A stretch of 64,000 nucleotides of DNA from Ehrlichia minasensis (GCA_000825765.1 CDGH01000069.1:1-64000), one strand, 5' to 3'. Shown: positions 9,613 to 21,780, counted from the stretch's first letter. The notes: generated from the sequence alone by a model not told the origin. Program-made: numbers and translations.

Positions 9613-10725
9613 TTTTCCCTTTAGAATTTGAGGTTTTACTCTAGTCATGATATATACATACATGTATTAGCACAACTAATCATTACAGGTGTAATTCTTT
9701 ACTTCAACATACATCTTAATATACGATATTAAACAACTGTTTTCTTTATATTATACATAACATGTAAGATCTGGTTAAAAAATAAATTTAATATTACACT
9801 TTAATAAATCAAAATAACCTAAGAGTACTCTATTGTTTAAAATATTATAACATAAAGAGCTTATTTCTCTATACCATTTTACTTATTGCCTATAATATTT
9901 ATTAAATTTTGATCTATAACTTATAGACCGTAGACTTAAGTTGAGATGTAGAGTAATTTTGGTATTGATAATAGTCATTTTTATAATGCAATTGCTTGTC
10001 GATTTAGCATATCTAAACATTTTTTTATTGAACAAAATATGCACAACACTTTGAAGCAAATACTATATGCTAATATTAACTGCATATGATTTTGATTTTT
10101 TATATACAAGATTAATATTATAAGTTTACTTTTTATAATTAAGCATTTTACTATCAAAAACTAATTACAAATATATAAATATATATCATCTCAGTTTCAT
10201 CAATTACATGATATACATCATGCACTAAACTGAGACCCACAGCAGAATAGCCCTATCTTAATACATTTAGAAATTTGCAGAATATAGCATATGTTAAAAA
10301 AAATTATTCATTACAAATATATAAAATATTGATTTATATTACATCAACACAGTCAACTGCCATAATAATATAAGATAATACCCAGATATCCAATCATTCA
10401 AAAAACCTTTTGAAAAAACTATGTACTATTTTCTATTATTCCCACACATTTTATACAAATCTCTGATTACTAATAAATCATTTGTTAAATACTGATTATA
10501 TAAATTAGAAAATTGAAAATATATCATCAGAACATTGACAGTGTTGTACAAATATTTAAGTACTTACAATACTTACGGATTTTAGACATTAAAATAGGTA
10601 TACAACTTTAGATAATTACATTAACTGCATGTAATTGTTTTATTTTTAATAGAATATTATTTACTATAGAATTTTTTACAAACTTACTTATGATTAAGAG
10701 TTCTATATAAATTAAATAATACATA
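9613..10725. other. 1.1-kb spacer without a recognisable gene
   Basis: No frame with plausible coding content on either strand. There is an 8-bp inverted repeat, CTCAGTTT (10190-10197) with AAACTGAG (10227-10234), enclosing a smaller ATGAT/ATCAT hairpin. Its function is unknown. The length suggests one or more fully decayed paralogs. Confidence 0.6.
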
Positions 10726-11299
10726 CTAACCCAGGTACATAACATATTTACTCTCACCAGTCACAAGATTTACATTAACCTCACTTAACTTTGTATCTTG
10801 AAAAATAGTATGAAATAATTCACTTTCATATTATAAAAACTCAGCAAATATGTACGAGAAACTTGTTTCTTGAAATTTAATTTTATACTACTCTTTAACA
10901 TATTTAAATAATGCAATAGTATGTTCTTTTATGATACCATATACATTAATTCCTTCACATGCTACAAACACATCATCACTCAACGTGACACCATTTTTTC
11001 TAAATTATGCAATGAATTCTGTGTAAATATATAAACAGATATTGTTTATTTTCATTTCCACTAATACCAAATAAACAGTATATACTAAGCTTAAGCTTGT
11101 ACTGCTTATGATACAGTATACTAACTTTGTTTGATACAATCCATATAATAAAGGCTGTAAACACTATTTGAATGTGGCGTAGTAATATTGCTGTTTATCT
11201 CTTCATCATTACTATATAAGTAGACAACAACTTATTATATTTACACAGCATTTTAGGAACCAAAGTAGTGGCACCGCATACAAATAACAATCTCAGCAT
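10726..11299 (-). pseudogene. DUF3023 pseudogene A
   Basis: The remnant begins MLRLLFVCGATTLVPKMLCK, a normal DUF3023 start, and hits a stop after 34 codons. It continues in shifting frames through recognisable blocks and ends NLVTGESKYVMYLG before TAG. Gene length is close to intact paralogs, so decay is by point changes and frameshifts, not deletion. Upstream (about 11315-11365) a degraded AAAAATTGATTTTGTAAA followed by a GAATAAGAT-like -10 matches the paralog 2 promoter, placing it in the same subgroup. Confidence 0.8.
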
Positions 11300-11424
11300 A
11301 AGTTACATCTTATTCGCACTACCTCAAATTTTTACAAAATCAATTTTTACTATTAGCATTGATCGAAAGAATGATTATTTGAGTTTGCACAACTACAGTA
11401 TACAAATTAATCTTACTAAAACTT

Positions 11425-11868
<444 letters not shown>

Positions 11869-11969
11869 TTATAGTTTTCCATATATGCTTCTACAATACT
11901 TAATATGCTAATTTAATTCTTACTACTATAATTAAAAATATTGACCTTTATAACCAATATGCAACTACG

Positions 11970-12581
11970 CTAATTAATCTGCATAATATATGAAACATCA
12001 CCTGTAATGTGATTAACTTTAATTTCACTTAATATAGAATTCATATATGCATAATTAAATATATCACCTTGCATATTAAAAAAATTAAAAAGATACCCAC
12101 GCGGAATTCCCTGTTTACAATTAATATTTATACAATGCTTAAACATATGAAATAAATTAATAGTGTGACCCTCTATTGAAACTTCATTGACATCTTGTTC
12201 TGGTATAGGATTAATTGTTCCACAGCTTATAATAGCACTTCTATCTAATAATACACCTTCTCTACCCAACTTATTTAATGAACAACTTGGATATATAAAA
12301 ATCACAACTATTTTCTGTTTTTGTCTAGTAGTACCATACAAAAAATATAATTCTGAATCAAAGCTTGGGCTGCTTACAATGCAATATTTATCAAATTTTC
12401 CTTGATATAAACGACAATAATCCCTATATATAGGGTCTAAAGCCTGAGAGTTAGGCACAATAAGTCTGCTATTTAATTCCTGGTTTTGCGTATAGTATCT
12501 TCCTAGCGATTTATCATAAATACAAATATCCTCAGGCACCAAAATTGGTATACCATCTGCAAACAATAGGATTAGACGCAT
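11970..12581 (-). CDS. DUF3023 family protein (paralog 3)
   Basis: A 203-residue family member. It has MRLILLFADGIPILVPEDIC.YDK, RLYQGKFDKYCIVSSPSFD, LYFLYGTTRQK, a GVLLDRSAIISCG block, GHTINLFHMFKHCININ, GYLFNFFNMQGDIFNYAYMNS and the ending VSYIMQIN. It groups with paralogs 1 and 2 by sequence. Upstream TTCATT and TATAAT with 17-bp spacing (about 12613-12641) could be its promoter; the ATTGA-N5-TCAAT palindrome is absent. No signal peptide. Function unknown. Confidence 0.83.
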   Translation of the reverse strand: MRLILLFADGIPILVPEDICIYDKSLGRYYTQNQELNSRLIVPNSQALDPIYRDYCRLYQGKFDKYCIVSSPSFDSELYFLYGTTRQKQKIVVIFIYPSCSLNKLGREGVLLDRSAIISCGTINPIPEQDVNEVSIEGHTINLFHMFKHCININCKQGIPRGYLFNFFNMQGDIFNYAYMNSILSEIKVNHITGDVSYIMQIN

Positions 12582-12778
12582 ATTATTCTAATTTTTCTAT
12601 ATATAACACACTATTTCTATTATATTGCAACTGATAAAATTAATGAAAATATATATTAATTTTTCTTTAAAAATTCATGATAATTGCTATATTATTAGGA
12701 AAAGTCTTATAATGAATAATAAATATATAGTAATATCTATACATAGTTAGTCATAACATCAGTAAAATATACATCAAA

Positions 12779-13363
12779 TTATTGAAATTTTACAAGATAG
12801 ATTGGCTGGCGAGTAGTAGGATCTTCTTTTAATCACTTAATATTGTATTCACGTATACAGTATTAAACAACGCACACTTATCATTAAAAAAAATTTAGCA
12901 TATGAGTACGAACAGATGGAGTATTTAATACTATAATTATATGATTTCGAATAACATCAAATATTTGCATAGTATTTTCTTCTTTTAATAAACTATCATT
13001 CATATATTCAAATGTTAACAGCACATTTTGAGTTAATAATAGACATTTATCGGTAATGTAACGTACTCAATTTTTAGAAATCCGTAAAACTAAAGATAAA
13101 ATACTACCTGACTCATTTTTACCAAATAAAAAAAGTAAATCTTTTTCAAAGCTTGTACTAGTTACAAGAGAATAATTCTGAAATCTTACTCCATACAAAT
13201 AATGAAAACTACTATAAACACCTTGTGCATTAGGCTTTGTTAACCTGAGATTCATTTGATCATCATTCGTAAGACATCTTTTCAATCTTCTGTTATAGTG
13301 ACATGAATTTGTAGGTAATAAAACATGCAACCCTTACTCAAGTAATAACAATCTTAGATACAT
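12779..13363 (-). pseudogene. DUF3023 pseudogene C
   Basis: It starts MYLRLLLLE and meets a TAA at codon 10 (13334-13336), where intact paralogs continue. The frame is then good for 87 codons (LLPTNSCHYN, HYLYGVRFQNYSLVTSTSF, LLFLFGKNESG) until a second interruption near 13067. The last third survives as fragments ending PTTRQPIYLVKFQ and a stop at 12779. Decay looks recent, because the middle is almost intact. An internal restart producing an 87-residue piece is conceivable but unsupported. Confidence 0.85.
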
Positions 13364-13484
13364 TTTTTACATTATATAAAAAGTTACAACTGAACTGATA
13401 AAAATAACTAAGAACAATACTGCTCAAAAATCACAATTATTTTTTATACAATAAAAATACTAGATCTACAGTAATACAAAGCTA

Positions 13485-14093
13485 TCAATTCATTATCTTA
13501 GTATAAGTTGTACTATTAGTGACTGGATTCACTATTGTACCTTGCACTTTCGAAGTTACATACTCTGTATGATATAAACTACCCTCTGAATCATAAAAAC
13601 TCAATATATGATTACGGTCCCCTGGCACTTGAGAATTTATCTTGATCCTATCTTTCATACCATTAAACAAATTTATAGCGTGGTCTCGATATTTAGTATC
13701 ATCAAAACTCATATCTTGCATTCCATGCCCAACTAAAAATTTATTATCCAATATACTACCCATCTCTGAAAAATCACGCAGTGAGCATTTCGGAATTTTT
13801 AATACCATACAGACTTTCTTATTTAATAAATCACTTTTACCAAATAAAAACAATATATCAGCAGGTAAATGTTCAGAAGTTGATATAACGTATCTCATAA
13901 ATCGCGATAAAAACAAAGTATGAAAACTAGCATAAGGACTTTGAGAATTAGGAGGCCCTAGTCTAAAGTTGAGAGACCGATCAACCATACTAGCATGCTT
14001 TATTCTACCATCTCCATCCCTTTTAATACGACACTGATTCGTAGGCACTAAACATGGCTTACCATCAGTAAGCAATAGTAATATTAAATCCAT
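13485..14093 (-). CDS. DUF3023 family protein (paralog 4)
   Basis: A 202-residue member of a second subgroup, marked by MDLILLLLTDGKPCLVPTNQC followed by a basic, Gly-containing KRDGDGRIK segment. It then has SFHTLFLSRFMRYVISTSE, DILFLFGKSDLLN, GSILDNKFLVGHG, HAINLFNGMKDRIKIN and HILSFYDSEGSLYHTEYV. Intact paralogs at 14884 and 15642 and the remnants at 14397 and 18585 share this layout, so this subgroup arose by local tandem duplication. No signal peptide. The ATG has no strong ribosome site. Confidence 0.84.
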   Translation of the reverse strand: MDLILLLLTDGKPCLVPTNQCRIKRDGDGRIKHASMVDRSLNFRLGPPNSQSPYASFHTLFLSRFMRYVISTSEHLPADILFLFGKSDLLNKKVCMVLKIPKCSLRDFSEMGSILDNKFLVGHGMQDMSFDDTKYRDHAINLFNGMKDRIKINSQVPGDRNHILSFYDSEGSLYHTEYVTSKVQGTIVNPVTNSTTYTKIMN

Positions 14094-14396
14094 TCTATTT
14101 TATTATATTCATAATCTATACAATTATTTTACAACATTAATTAAAGATTAATATAATATAATTAAGGTTTTAAGTAAAAATTCAGCATAATTTCATAGAA
14201 AATCGATAATAAATACGCTACAATTGCCAATAGTACATAATCTGCAAGTAGTTATATATTAACCTAGAGCTTAAGATACACTGTCAATTTCCTTGACTTA
14301 CTATTATACAGTACAATTTTTTACATATTCGTTGTTAGACCATTGACATTGCATATCGATAAATTCAATATATAATTAATACTATCAACTTGTGCA

Positions 14397-14757
14397 TCAC
14401 AATTTATGAGTAGCAACCCCACATCCAATTAACATGCTATTATCTACGTAATAACTAATCCAAGAGTACACACACCAAATTCTTATTGACTTTTGTAAAA
14501 ACAAATACCTTATTATTATTAAATATCTGGCTTCTAACAAACAAAGTAAATCTGTATCAAACCTACTAGTACATGCTTTACAAATAATGATAAAAACAGA
14601 GTATGAAAACCAGTAAAGATCTTGATGATTAGTAGGTCTCAATCGAGACTTTAAAGCATCAGTTATACTACAATTTTGCACTTCTTTTAATACTACATTC
14701 ACTTTTAGGAAATAAACATAGTCTATCATCATTAAGTATTAATAATATCAAATCTAT
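14397..14757 (-). pseudogene. DUF3023 pseudogene D, truncated
   Basis: The beginning (codons for a lost MDLILLI, where the start ATG now reads ATA) is followed by pieces matching paralog 5, including a SIKR-like segment, FHTLFLS-like and DDSMLIGGG-like blocks (here DNSMLIGCG). All are broken by stops and frame changes. The C-terminal third is missing; the 286 bp beyond it show nothing. An open stretch of 111 codons inside it mixes frames and is not a gene. Confidence 0.75.
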
Positions 14758-14883
14758 TTATATCCATTAATTATTACAATGATTTCAACATATTACAATT
14801 TATAAAATCAATTAATAATAAATACATTACAATGTCTAATAGAAAATAATTTGAAAGCAATATGGTTAGCCATATAATAATGA

Positions 14884-15495
14884 TTAGTGAAGAGTCTTAA
14901 TATATTTTTCATCATTACCTGACTGACTCACCTCTACATTATACAATTTTGTACTTACATACTCACTGTAAAACCATTCACCATTTGAATCAGTAAAATT
15001 CAATATACAGTTACGGTCACCTGGTTCATTACAATGCACTCTTATCAGGCTTTTCATCTGTGTAAATAATTGCTTAGAATATTGTTGATACGGCAATGAC
15101 TCAAAACCTTGACTAGTAGTTCCACCTCCAATCAACATGCTATCATCTAATGTGATACCATTCGACACTAAGTCACGAATTGAGTCTTTTTCCACTTTTG
15201 CAAGAATAAAGACATCTCTATTATTCAATACTTCGCTTTTACCAAATACAAAAATAATATCTTCTTTTAATCCTGTACTGTTTACTATTACATATTGTGT
15301 AAATCTTGATAAAAACATAGAATGAAAATTACGATAAGGACTCTGAGCACCAGGATGTCCTAATTGAGAATTTAGACCACTATCATCTAAAAGATAACTT
15401 TTTATTTTACCATCTGAGTTTCTTTTAATGCCGCATTGACCTGTAGGGTGCAGCAATATTCTACCATCACCAAATATCAGTAATGTTAAGTCCAT
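14884..15495 (-). CDS. DUF3023 family protein (paralog 5)
   Basis: A 203-residue member of the KR.GDGRIK subgroup. It has MDLTLLIFGDGRILLHPTGQC, KRNSDGKIK, NFHSMFLSRFTQYVIVNST, DIIFVFGKSEVLNNRD, GITLDDSMLIGGG, YSKQLFTQMKSLIRVH and CILNFTDSNGEWFYSEYVSTK. The ATG at 15495 is preceded by AAGG about 6 bases upstream, a fair ribosome site. It lies 146 bp after the next gene's stop. Function unknown; lineage-restricted. Confidence 0.84.
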   Translation of the reverse strand: MDLTLLIFGDGRILLHPTGQCGIKRNSDGKIKSYLLDDSGLNSQLGHPGAQSPYRNFHSMFLSRFTQYVIVNSTGLKEDIIFVFGKSEVLNNRDVFILAKVEKDSIRDLVSNGITLDDSMLIGGGTTSQGFESLPYQQYSKQLFTQMKSLIRVHCNEPGDRNCILNFTDSNGEWFYSEYVSTKLYNVEVSQSGNDEKYIKTLH

Positions 15496-15641
15496 TTTAC
15501 CTTAAAATATTATTAATCATCATAACTATTTTAGTGTATAATATTCTCTCAACTCAAACAACAGTATATTACTGCTATTTCCTACAAACATTCTTATAAT
15601 TCCATCAATAAGACATACAGTTAGTGTTAAATCAACACTGC

Positions 15642-16250
15642 TTATTGGAGAGTTTTAATATATAGCGTATCACCAGTTGATGGTTCCAGAATTGTATCCT
15701 CCAATTTTGTATTTACATATTCTGTATCAAATAAGTTACCTTCTGCATCAAAAAAGCTCAATACATAATTATTACAAACTTGCGTACTAAAATTTACTCT
15801 AATCCTATTTTTCAGTACTTGAAATAAATCCTTAACATGACGTTGATATGGTATATCATTAAAATTCTGATTAGCAATTCCACCTCCAACTAAAAAGCTA
15901 CCATCTAATAATGTACCATGTTCTGATAGTGTACGGACTGATTCCTTAGGAATCTTAATAAACAGAAAAGTAACCTGATCTGATACTTCACTTTTACCAA
16001 ATAAAAACACCATATCTACAGGGAATCTTACACTAGTTATTAAAGCATATTTTGTAAATCTAGATAAATACAGAGTATGATAATCAGCATAAGGACTTTG
16101 AGGATCAGGAGCACCTAAATTAGAATTTAGACTAGGATCATCTGTAGTACAGCTCTGTACCTGACCATCCGCATTCTTTTTAATATGACATTTATTTGTA
16201 GGAATTAAAAATGGCTTACCATTGTTAAGTAACAGTAATGTTAAATCCAC
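15642..16250 (-). CDS. DUF3023 family protein (paralog 6), GTG start
   Basis: A 202-residue family member starting with GTG at 16250, which aligns exactly with the ATG starts of its paralogs (encoded MDLTLLLLNNGKPFLIPTNKC). Blocks follow in the usual order: KKNADGQVQ, YHTLYLSRFTKYALITSV, MVFLFGKSEVSD, GTLLDGSFLVGGG, HVKDLFQVLKNRIRVN, YVLSFFDAEGNLFDTEYVNTK. The pseudogene at 18585-19151 also shows the GTG-type start and is its closest relative here. No good ribosome site is seen before the GTG, so expression may be weak. Confidence 0.82.
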   Translation of the reverse strand: MDLTLLLLNNGKPFLIPTNKCHIKKNADGQVQSCTTDDPSLNSNLGAPDPQSPYADYHTLYLSRFTKYALITSVRFPVDMVFLFGKSEVSDQVTFLFIKIPKESVRTLSEHGTLLDGSFLVGGGIANQNFNDIPYQRHVKDLFQVLKNRIRVNFSTQVCNNYVLSFFDAEGNLFDTEYVNTKLEDTILEPSTGDTLYIKTLQ

Positions 16251-17176
16251 TTTATTATATATTATTAACTGCTACAATCATATTAGCATATTACATTGAT
16301 AAGCTCATTAAAAATATATCACTAAATACTTTATTAGTACTTAGTATATTCTATAGAGTATTGATATATCAACTGGCAATAGTAAACACAAATGAAATAA
16401 TGTTGTTAGCCATAATGTACAATAATTGATGTAATGTTTACATTTTTATGAGTAACATAATGTAATATTATCTAATTCAATAACATTGTAAATTTATACA
16501 ATCTGTTAAAATATTACATCCTTTATATAAAAAGAATTCAACATATAAGTAAAATTATATTACATAGGAAAAACTATTTCAACATTACTACTAATAACTT
16601 TAACAGTTAATAATATGACATTTTCATGCTTCATCACCAACAGTTTATTAGAAATTTTACACCTTACTAGCAAATTATTATTCAATATTACATCATACAT
16701 AATAAGCCATGTATTTTGAACAACTAACTATTTAAAAAATCAAGAACACATCTTCATTTAACATTTTATGATAACAAAACAAAAACATGACATATGAAAT
16801 TAATTAACACTACATATCAACATACACATTGTAATGTGTGCAAAAATAAATTATATAGTAGCTACCATAATCAGAGTTATTACTAATGACAAACTAAACA
16901 CCAATCAGCACAAGCATTTGTGTAATATAACTTTCCACAATCTTAACTTCACACGTTTTAACATTACACATTATTTGTAAGCAATAAAATTATATTACTA
17001 TATTAAAGAATTAATAATTCTCAATCTACTAACATATTCATCAATAAATACCTTGCTCTGTCAATTTACAATTAACAAAATTTATAATAACATACTTACA
17101 AAATTCCTAATAAAAAACTTATTATATAACAAGTGCACTATAAAGATTAGTGAATTATATGCTCATCACTATAAAC
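16251..17176. other. 0.9-kb spacer, no gene recognised
   Basis: A plus-strand open stretch at 16238-16429 overlaps the paralog 6 start and is low-complexity and hydrophobic; I do not accept it. Elsewhere stops are dense in all frames. No RNA gene or repeat stands out. Probably decayed paralog DNA. Confidence 0.55.
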
Positions 17177-17767
17177 CTATTGAAATTTCATAACATATAT
17201 TTCTCTATCAGTAGTTTTGTCTATCTTAACATCATGTAGCACAGTATTAAGATGCCATATATAAAATAACCTACCATCATCACTATAAAAATCTAATACT
17301 TGAGTACGTGGATTTGGTGTAAAAAGATTTATTGTCATATGCTTTTTAAATTTGTCAAATAACATTAAAGTATAATCTTCATATGATATCATCTCTCGTA
17401 TTTCACTAATGCATCCACACGTTAACAAATCATTCTTACCTAATACTAACCCACAAAGTGATACGCGATACATCAAGTATTGGGGCATACGAATAACTAA
17501 AAATGCGATATCACCTGATCTTTGATTATTACCAAACATAAACACCATATCTTGATTTAAAGTTATGCTACGTACTGAAGTGTAGCGTGTGAATCTTACA
17601 CCATATACTTTCCGAAATTTATCATAATTACTGTTATGAGGAGTAAGTACTAATTTAGTATTCATATTCACATCAGGTGTATAATACATACCTAACTCAG
17701 TACTATATATACATGCACCTGTAGGTAATAAAAATATATTATATAATATATTAATTAATAAAATCAA
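17177..17767 (-). CDS. DUF3023 family protein (paralog 7), TTG start
   Basis: A 196-residue family member, more divergent at its start. The first codon is TTG at 17767, the position where paralogs have ATG. It reads on through PTGACIYSTELGMYY, KVYGVRFTRYTSVRSI, DMVFMFGNNQRSGD, CGLVLGKNDLLTCG, YTLMLFDKFKKHMTIN and RTQVLDFYSDDGRLFY, ending REIYVMKFQ. All blocks are intact and the frame is uninterrupted, so it is probably still functional, but the TTG start, poor upstream signals and a long empty upstream region could mean early decay. Confidence 0.75.
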   Translation of the reverse strand: MILLINILYNIFLLPTGACIYSTELGMYYTPDVNMNTKLVLTPHNSNYDKFRKVYGVRFTRYTSVRSITLNQDMVFMFGNNQRSGDIAFLVIRMPQYLMYRVSLCGLVLGKNDLLTCGCISEIREMISYEDYTLMLFDKFKKHMTINLFTPNPRTQVLDFYSDDGRLFYIWHLNTVLHDVKIDKTTDREIYVMKFQ

Positions 17768-18584
17768 ATTAATTATTATTTATTAAAAATATTTTAATTG
17801 TTTTTTACACCAGAAATGTATCTCACACATTAAATATAACATTAGTAATAAGTAGATTAATTTATTTAAGAACAAATACATAATAATAAATACAGCCAGT
17901 TAACTTCAATACTTAAAAATTCACTTATATTCTGATATAACATCCATTTTTAATGCTTTTAATCACTTTTGTATAACTTAAAAATATATTTATATAATTT
18001 GAAAATACTTTACTTTATAAATTAAAAACAACCTAGTATATGAATGTAGTCCCTTAAAATAGCAGAACTACTTTAATAATTCTAAATAAATTCTCCTTAG
18101 ATTCCTCATATAATAGCCTACGCAAATCTACATTTCATAAGTAAGTAATTTTAATATTAAACAGTTTCTGAAAGCTTATATAACTAGTTTTTTTCATTTA
18201 ATGAATAATAAACACACCACAATCTGACATTTTATTTGATCGCACAAAAAATTAAATCCACTAATAATTTCATATCAGCTAATATGTAAACTGCGATACA
18301 CACAGAACATGATGATTAACATAAGTATTTTCAGTGTGAAGAATATATAATTTTCAAATTTGTTACACTTTCCTGGTACAATATTATAGCTACTCAAGCA
18401 TGCATTAATCATAGAAAATTAATCATAACTTACTGCAACTAAGTATTAATAACATCAAATCTATTTTATCTTACACATTTATTAACTAATTACAATAATT
18501 TTATCAAATCAATCAACAATATATATAATTCTCAGTTAGTTCCAATAAATAAGAAATATGATTGTCTATATGCATAATTCTTAG
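17768..18584. other. 0.8-kb spacer with a DUF3023 start fragment
   Basis: No gene. Around 18437-18472 a fragment matches the first codons of the family (the minus-strand stretch for MDLILL.S). The sequence beyond it to about 18600 resembles the spacer at 14728-14905. This shows that start-plus-spacer units were duplicated together. The rest shows nothing. Confidence 0.55.
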
Positions 18585-19151
18585 CGAAAGATCCTAATAT
18601 ACATATTCTTACCAACTACTTGATTCATATTGTACTATCTAATAAATTACATACTGAATCAAATAAAACTCAATACAAATTACGATTAACTTCCACATAG
18701 AAATTGATTTTAATAGTACTTTTCAATATATTAAACAAATCCTTAGAACGCTCTTGATACTACATATTAATTTCATCATAAATTACACCTACTACTGACA
18801 AGTTACAATACAATAATGTATATTTTTTTGACAAAACATCCACTGATTCCTTAGGAAATCTCATAAAAACAGATATTTCTATTGAATATTTTACTTTTAC
18901 CAAATAAAAATATCAGTCTATAGGTAATTTTACACAGGTTATTAAAACACACTTCGTAAATTTCGATAAATACAAAATATGATAATAAGCATAATGACCT
19001 TGATAGGTAGGAAAATCTAAATTTCTAATTTATAGAATGATATGTAATACAGCCTTCTATTTGACCATGTTCATCTTTTCTAATAATACATTAACTTGTA
19101 GAAACAAAATGTGGGCTTACATGCATTAAGTAATCATAACATTAAATCCAC
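18585..19151 (-). pseudogene. DUF3023 pseudogene E
   Basis: A near full-length relic of the paralog 6 type. It has a GTG-type start at 19151, a degraded NADGQIE-like segment, YHILYLSKFTKCVLIT-like and FLFGK-like blocks, a STVSVDVLS-like segment and the NF.KLSTE C-terminal region, all broken by many stops and frameshifts. The equal length and shared start codon indicate an old tandem duplicate of the gene at 15642-16250. Confidence 0.75.
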
Positions 19152-19314
19152 ATTAATTTTAATCAATTGAGAAATATTAATCAGCTATCTTCTCATATTT
19201 ATTTAATAAGTTAACAATATTCTATCAACATTTTTAACTAAAGAATTATAATTTTCATATTCTTATTTACAATAATAGAAATCACAGTTACTAATGAGAA
19301 ATACAGAACAATTC

Positions 19315-19917
19315 TTAATCAAATCTAATAATATCATATTTGTCATTAGTTATAGAGTTGATCTTTGTATCGCACACTACTGTATTTTGATACATTGTAT
19401 CAAATAATTCTCCACGATCATTAAAAAAATTCAACATGTGAGTACGAGTACTTTGCCTAGAAAAAGAAATCATAGCCATACGCGTTTTCACAAATTCAAA
19501 CAGATCTCTAGTATACTTTTCATAAGATATATCTCTTTTATTTATAATTCCAGAACCTAATATCATATGATTATCTAACTCCAAACCATACTGTAAAATT
19601 CCATCAAGCAAATTCTTCTGAAGCCTAAAAACAAAAAATGCATCACAACCTGATACTGGATTTTTACCAAACAAAAACATTATATTCTCTTGCAAACTTA
19701 CACTAGTCACTAGATTATATTTTTTAAATACTACTCCATATAAAGTATGAACTTCACGATACGGATTCTCAAAATTTTCATCATTAGGAACACCTAATCT
19801 ATCATCCACTACATCATCTGGTACAGAATATCTCTTTAATTCCCTATGGTATTTACATTTCCACGTAGGCAGTAATACAGGCCTGTTATCTTTAAGTACT
19901 AATAATGTTAAGTTCAT
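19315..19917 (-). CDS. DUF3023 family protein (paralog 8)
   Basis: A 200-residue family member and the first gene of the array on the minus strand. It shows MNLTLLVLKDNRPVLLPTWKC, YREVHTLYGVVFKKYNLVTSVSL, IMFLFGKNPVSGCD, GLELDNHMILGSGI, YTRDLFEFVKTRMAMI, RTHMLNFFNDRGELFDTMYQNT and an ending DKYDIIRFD. It keeps the RT..LNFFNDRGELFDT.Y.NT block in near-consensus form, making it a good reference for the family. The next gene upstream is nuoF, on the same strand. Confidence 0.84.
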   Translation of the reverse strand: MNLTLLVLKDNRPVLLPTWKCKYHRELKRYSVPDDVVDDRLGVPNDENFENPYREVHTLYGVVFKKYNLVTSVSLQENIMFLFGKNPVSGCDAFFVFRLQKNLLDGILQYGLELDNHMILGSGIINKRDISYEKYTRDLFEFVKTRMAMISFSRQSTRTHMLNFFNDRGELFDTMYQNTVVCDTKINSITNDKYDIIRFD

Positions 19918-20261
19918 ATAAATTTTATAAAATGAGAGTTCATAAGTGAATAATATAAAATTTATTAATAAACGTAAACACTAAATTATTAATATATTAA
20001 TTTATATATAATTATAAATTTAAGTAAAAATTAAATTAGAAATTTTTATAAGCAATATCTATTAAGAACTGATATGATTAAGTGTACTAACACTAAACTG
20101 AAACCATTCAAAAAATAAATGTAAAGACAAATTAATACATAAGCCACATAACATTAGTTTTTCAATATATAATGATAGTTAGTAATTGGTGAACTATAAT
20201 AATTACTTTATTAATACAATAAGCAAGTTAAAAAAGAACTATTATTAGATTGAATACTAAT
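19918..20261. other. 344-bp spacer between nuoF and the DUF3023 array
   Basis: No coding potential and no obvious promoter or terminator. Very A+T-rich. Confidence 0.5.
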
Positions 20262-21539
20262 TTAATCTACTTTATTATAATTTTTTATTCTATCTTCAAT
20301 TACATCTCTAAAATGTCTAATTAAGCCTTGTATAGGCCATGCTGCAGCATCACCAAGAGCACATATAGTATGCCCTTCTATTTGATGAGTAACATTTAAT
20401 AATAAATCAATGCTTTCAGATGTGGCATCACCCTTCACCATCTTTTGCATAATTCTCCACATCCACCCAGTACCTTCTCTACAAGGTGTACACTGCCCAC
20501 AAGATTCATGCATATAAAAATGTGATAGTCTCTCTATAGCTGCTATCAAATCTGTTGACTTATCCATCACTATTAACCCAGCTGTACCTAAGCCTGACTG
20601 TACAGCTCTTAAAGAGTCAAAATCCATAGTTACAGTATCACAAATAGATTTTGGAAGCATTGGTACCGATGAACCACCAGGTATTACTGCTAATAAGTTA
20701 GACCACCCTCCACGGACACCACCGGCATATTTTTCTATAAGTTCCTTCATCGGAATTCCTAATTCTTCTTCTACATTACACGGATTATTCACATGTCCTG
20801 ATATACAAAAAATCTTAGTCCCAGTATTATTTTCCTTTCCGAGCGATGCAAACCAATCACTGCCTCTTCTCATAATTTCACTAACAGTAGCAATAGTTTC
20901 AACATTATTAATAGTAGTAGGACAACCATATAATCCTATTGCTGCTGGAAAAGGAGGTTTTAATCTTGGCATACCCTTTCTACCTTCCAGTGACTCAAGC
21001 TGAGCAGTTTCCTCACCACAAATATACGCTCCCGCACCTCTATGAATAAAAATATCTAAATCATACCCAGAACCACAAGCATTTTTTCCTATTAACTTAG
21101 CTCTATATGCTTCATCTAAAGCCTTAGATAATACTAAATATTCATTATAAAATTCACCACGAATATAAATATAAGCTGTAGTTACATTCATTGCAAAACC
21201 AGCTATTAATATCCCCTCAATAAGCCTATGAGGATCATACCTTAGTATATCACGATCTTTACATGTACCAGGTTCAGATTCATCTGCATTAATTACTAAA
21301 TACGCTGGTTGTCCATCTTTTCTAGTTTTTGGCATAAAGCTCCACTTTAATCCTGTAGAAAACCCTGCGCCACCTCTACCACGCAATCCAGATTTTTTTA
21401 TTTCTTGAATAATATGTTCAGGACCTAGATTTAATATTTCTAAAATATTACTCCAAACACCTCTATTCTTTGCAGATTTTAAAAACGGAGACTGTTGGCC
21501 ATAAAGATTAGTAAATACCTTATCACTATCTTTTAACAT
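20262..21539 (-). CDS. nuoF: NADH-quinone oxidoreductase subunit F
   Basis: Peripheral-arm subunit of complex I that binds NADH and FMN and passes electrons into an iron-sulfur chain. The 425 residues match the family. NADH-binding [16 protein letters not shown] is at 51-66 and FMN-binding [12 protein letters not shown] at 168-179. The N3 [4Fe-4S] ligands are Cys347, Cys350 and Cys353 ([12 protein letters not shown]) with Cys393 (HTICALGD). It is separated from nuoJ-N by the DUF3023 array, and its usual partner nuoE is not in the window. Confidence 0.97.
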   Translation of the reverse strand: MLKDSDKVFTNLYGQQSPFLKSAKNRGVWSNILEILNLGPEHIIQEIKKSGLRGRGGAGFSTGLKWSFMPKTRKDGQPAYLVINADESEPGTCKDRDILRYDPHRLIEGILIAGFAMNVTTAYIYIRGEFYNEYLVLSKALDEAYRAKLIGKNACGSGYDLDIFIHRGAGAYICGEETAQLESLEGRKGMPRLKPPFPAAIGLYGCPTTINNVETIATVSEIMRRGSDWFASLGKENNTGTKIFCISGHVNNPCNVEEELGIPMKELIEKYAGGVRGGWSNLLAVIPGGSSVPMLPKSICDTVTMDFDSLRAVQSGLGTAGLIVMDKSTDLIAAIERLSHFYMHESCGQCTPCREGTGWMWRIMQKMVKGDATSESIDLLLNVTHQIEGHTICALGDAAAWPIQGLIRHFRDVIEDRIKNYNKVD

Positions 21540-21688
21540 AAACCTTTACATAACAAGAAATTAAACAAAATTACACGCATTAAATGAACTAACAATAACA
21601 CATAATAAACATATTACCATGGTTACACTAAAAAAATTATATAATTCCTAAAAATAAAAAACACATCTATTAGAAAAATATTATTAAA

Positions 21689-21765
<77 letters not shown>

Positions 21766-21780
21766 TAAAAAAAGCTATAC

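Noticed and set aside
10190-10234. Small RNA suggested by nested inverted repeats
   Set aside because: Arms are only 8 and 5 bp, the loop is long, and no promoter or terminator frames it. Noted as a spacer detail only.
14397-14732. 111-codon open frame read as a gene
   Set aside because: It mixes frames of a broken DUF3023 copy, shares only scattered pieces with the family and lacks the C-terminal third. I list it as a pseudogene.
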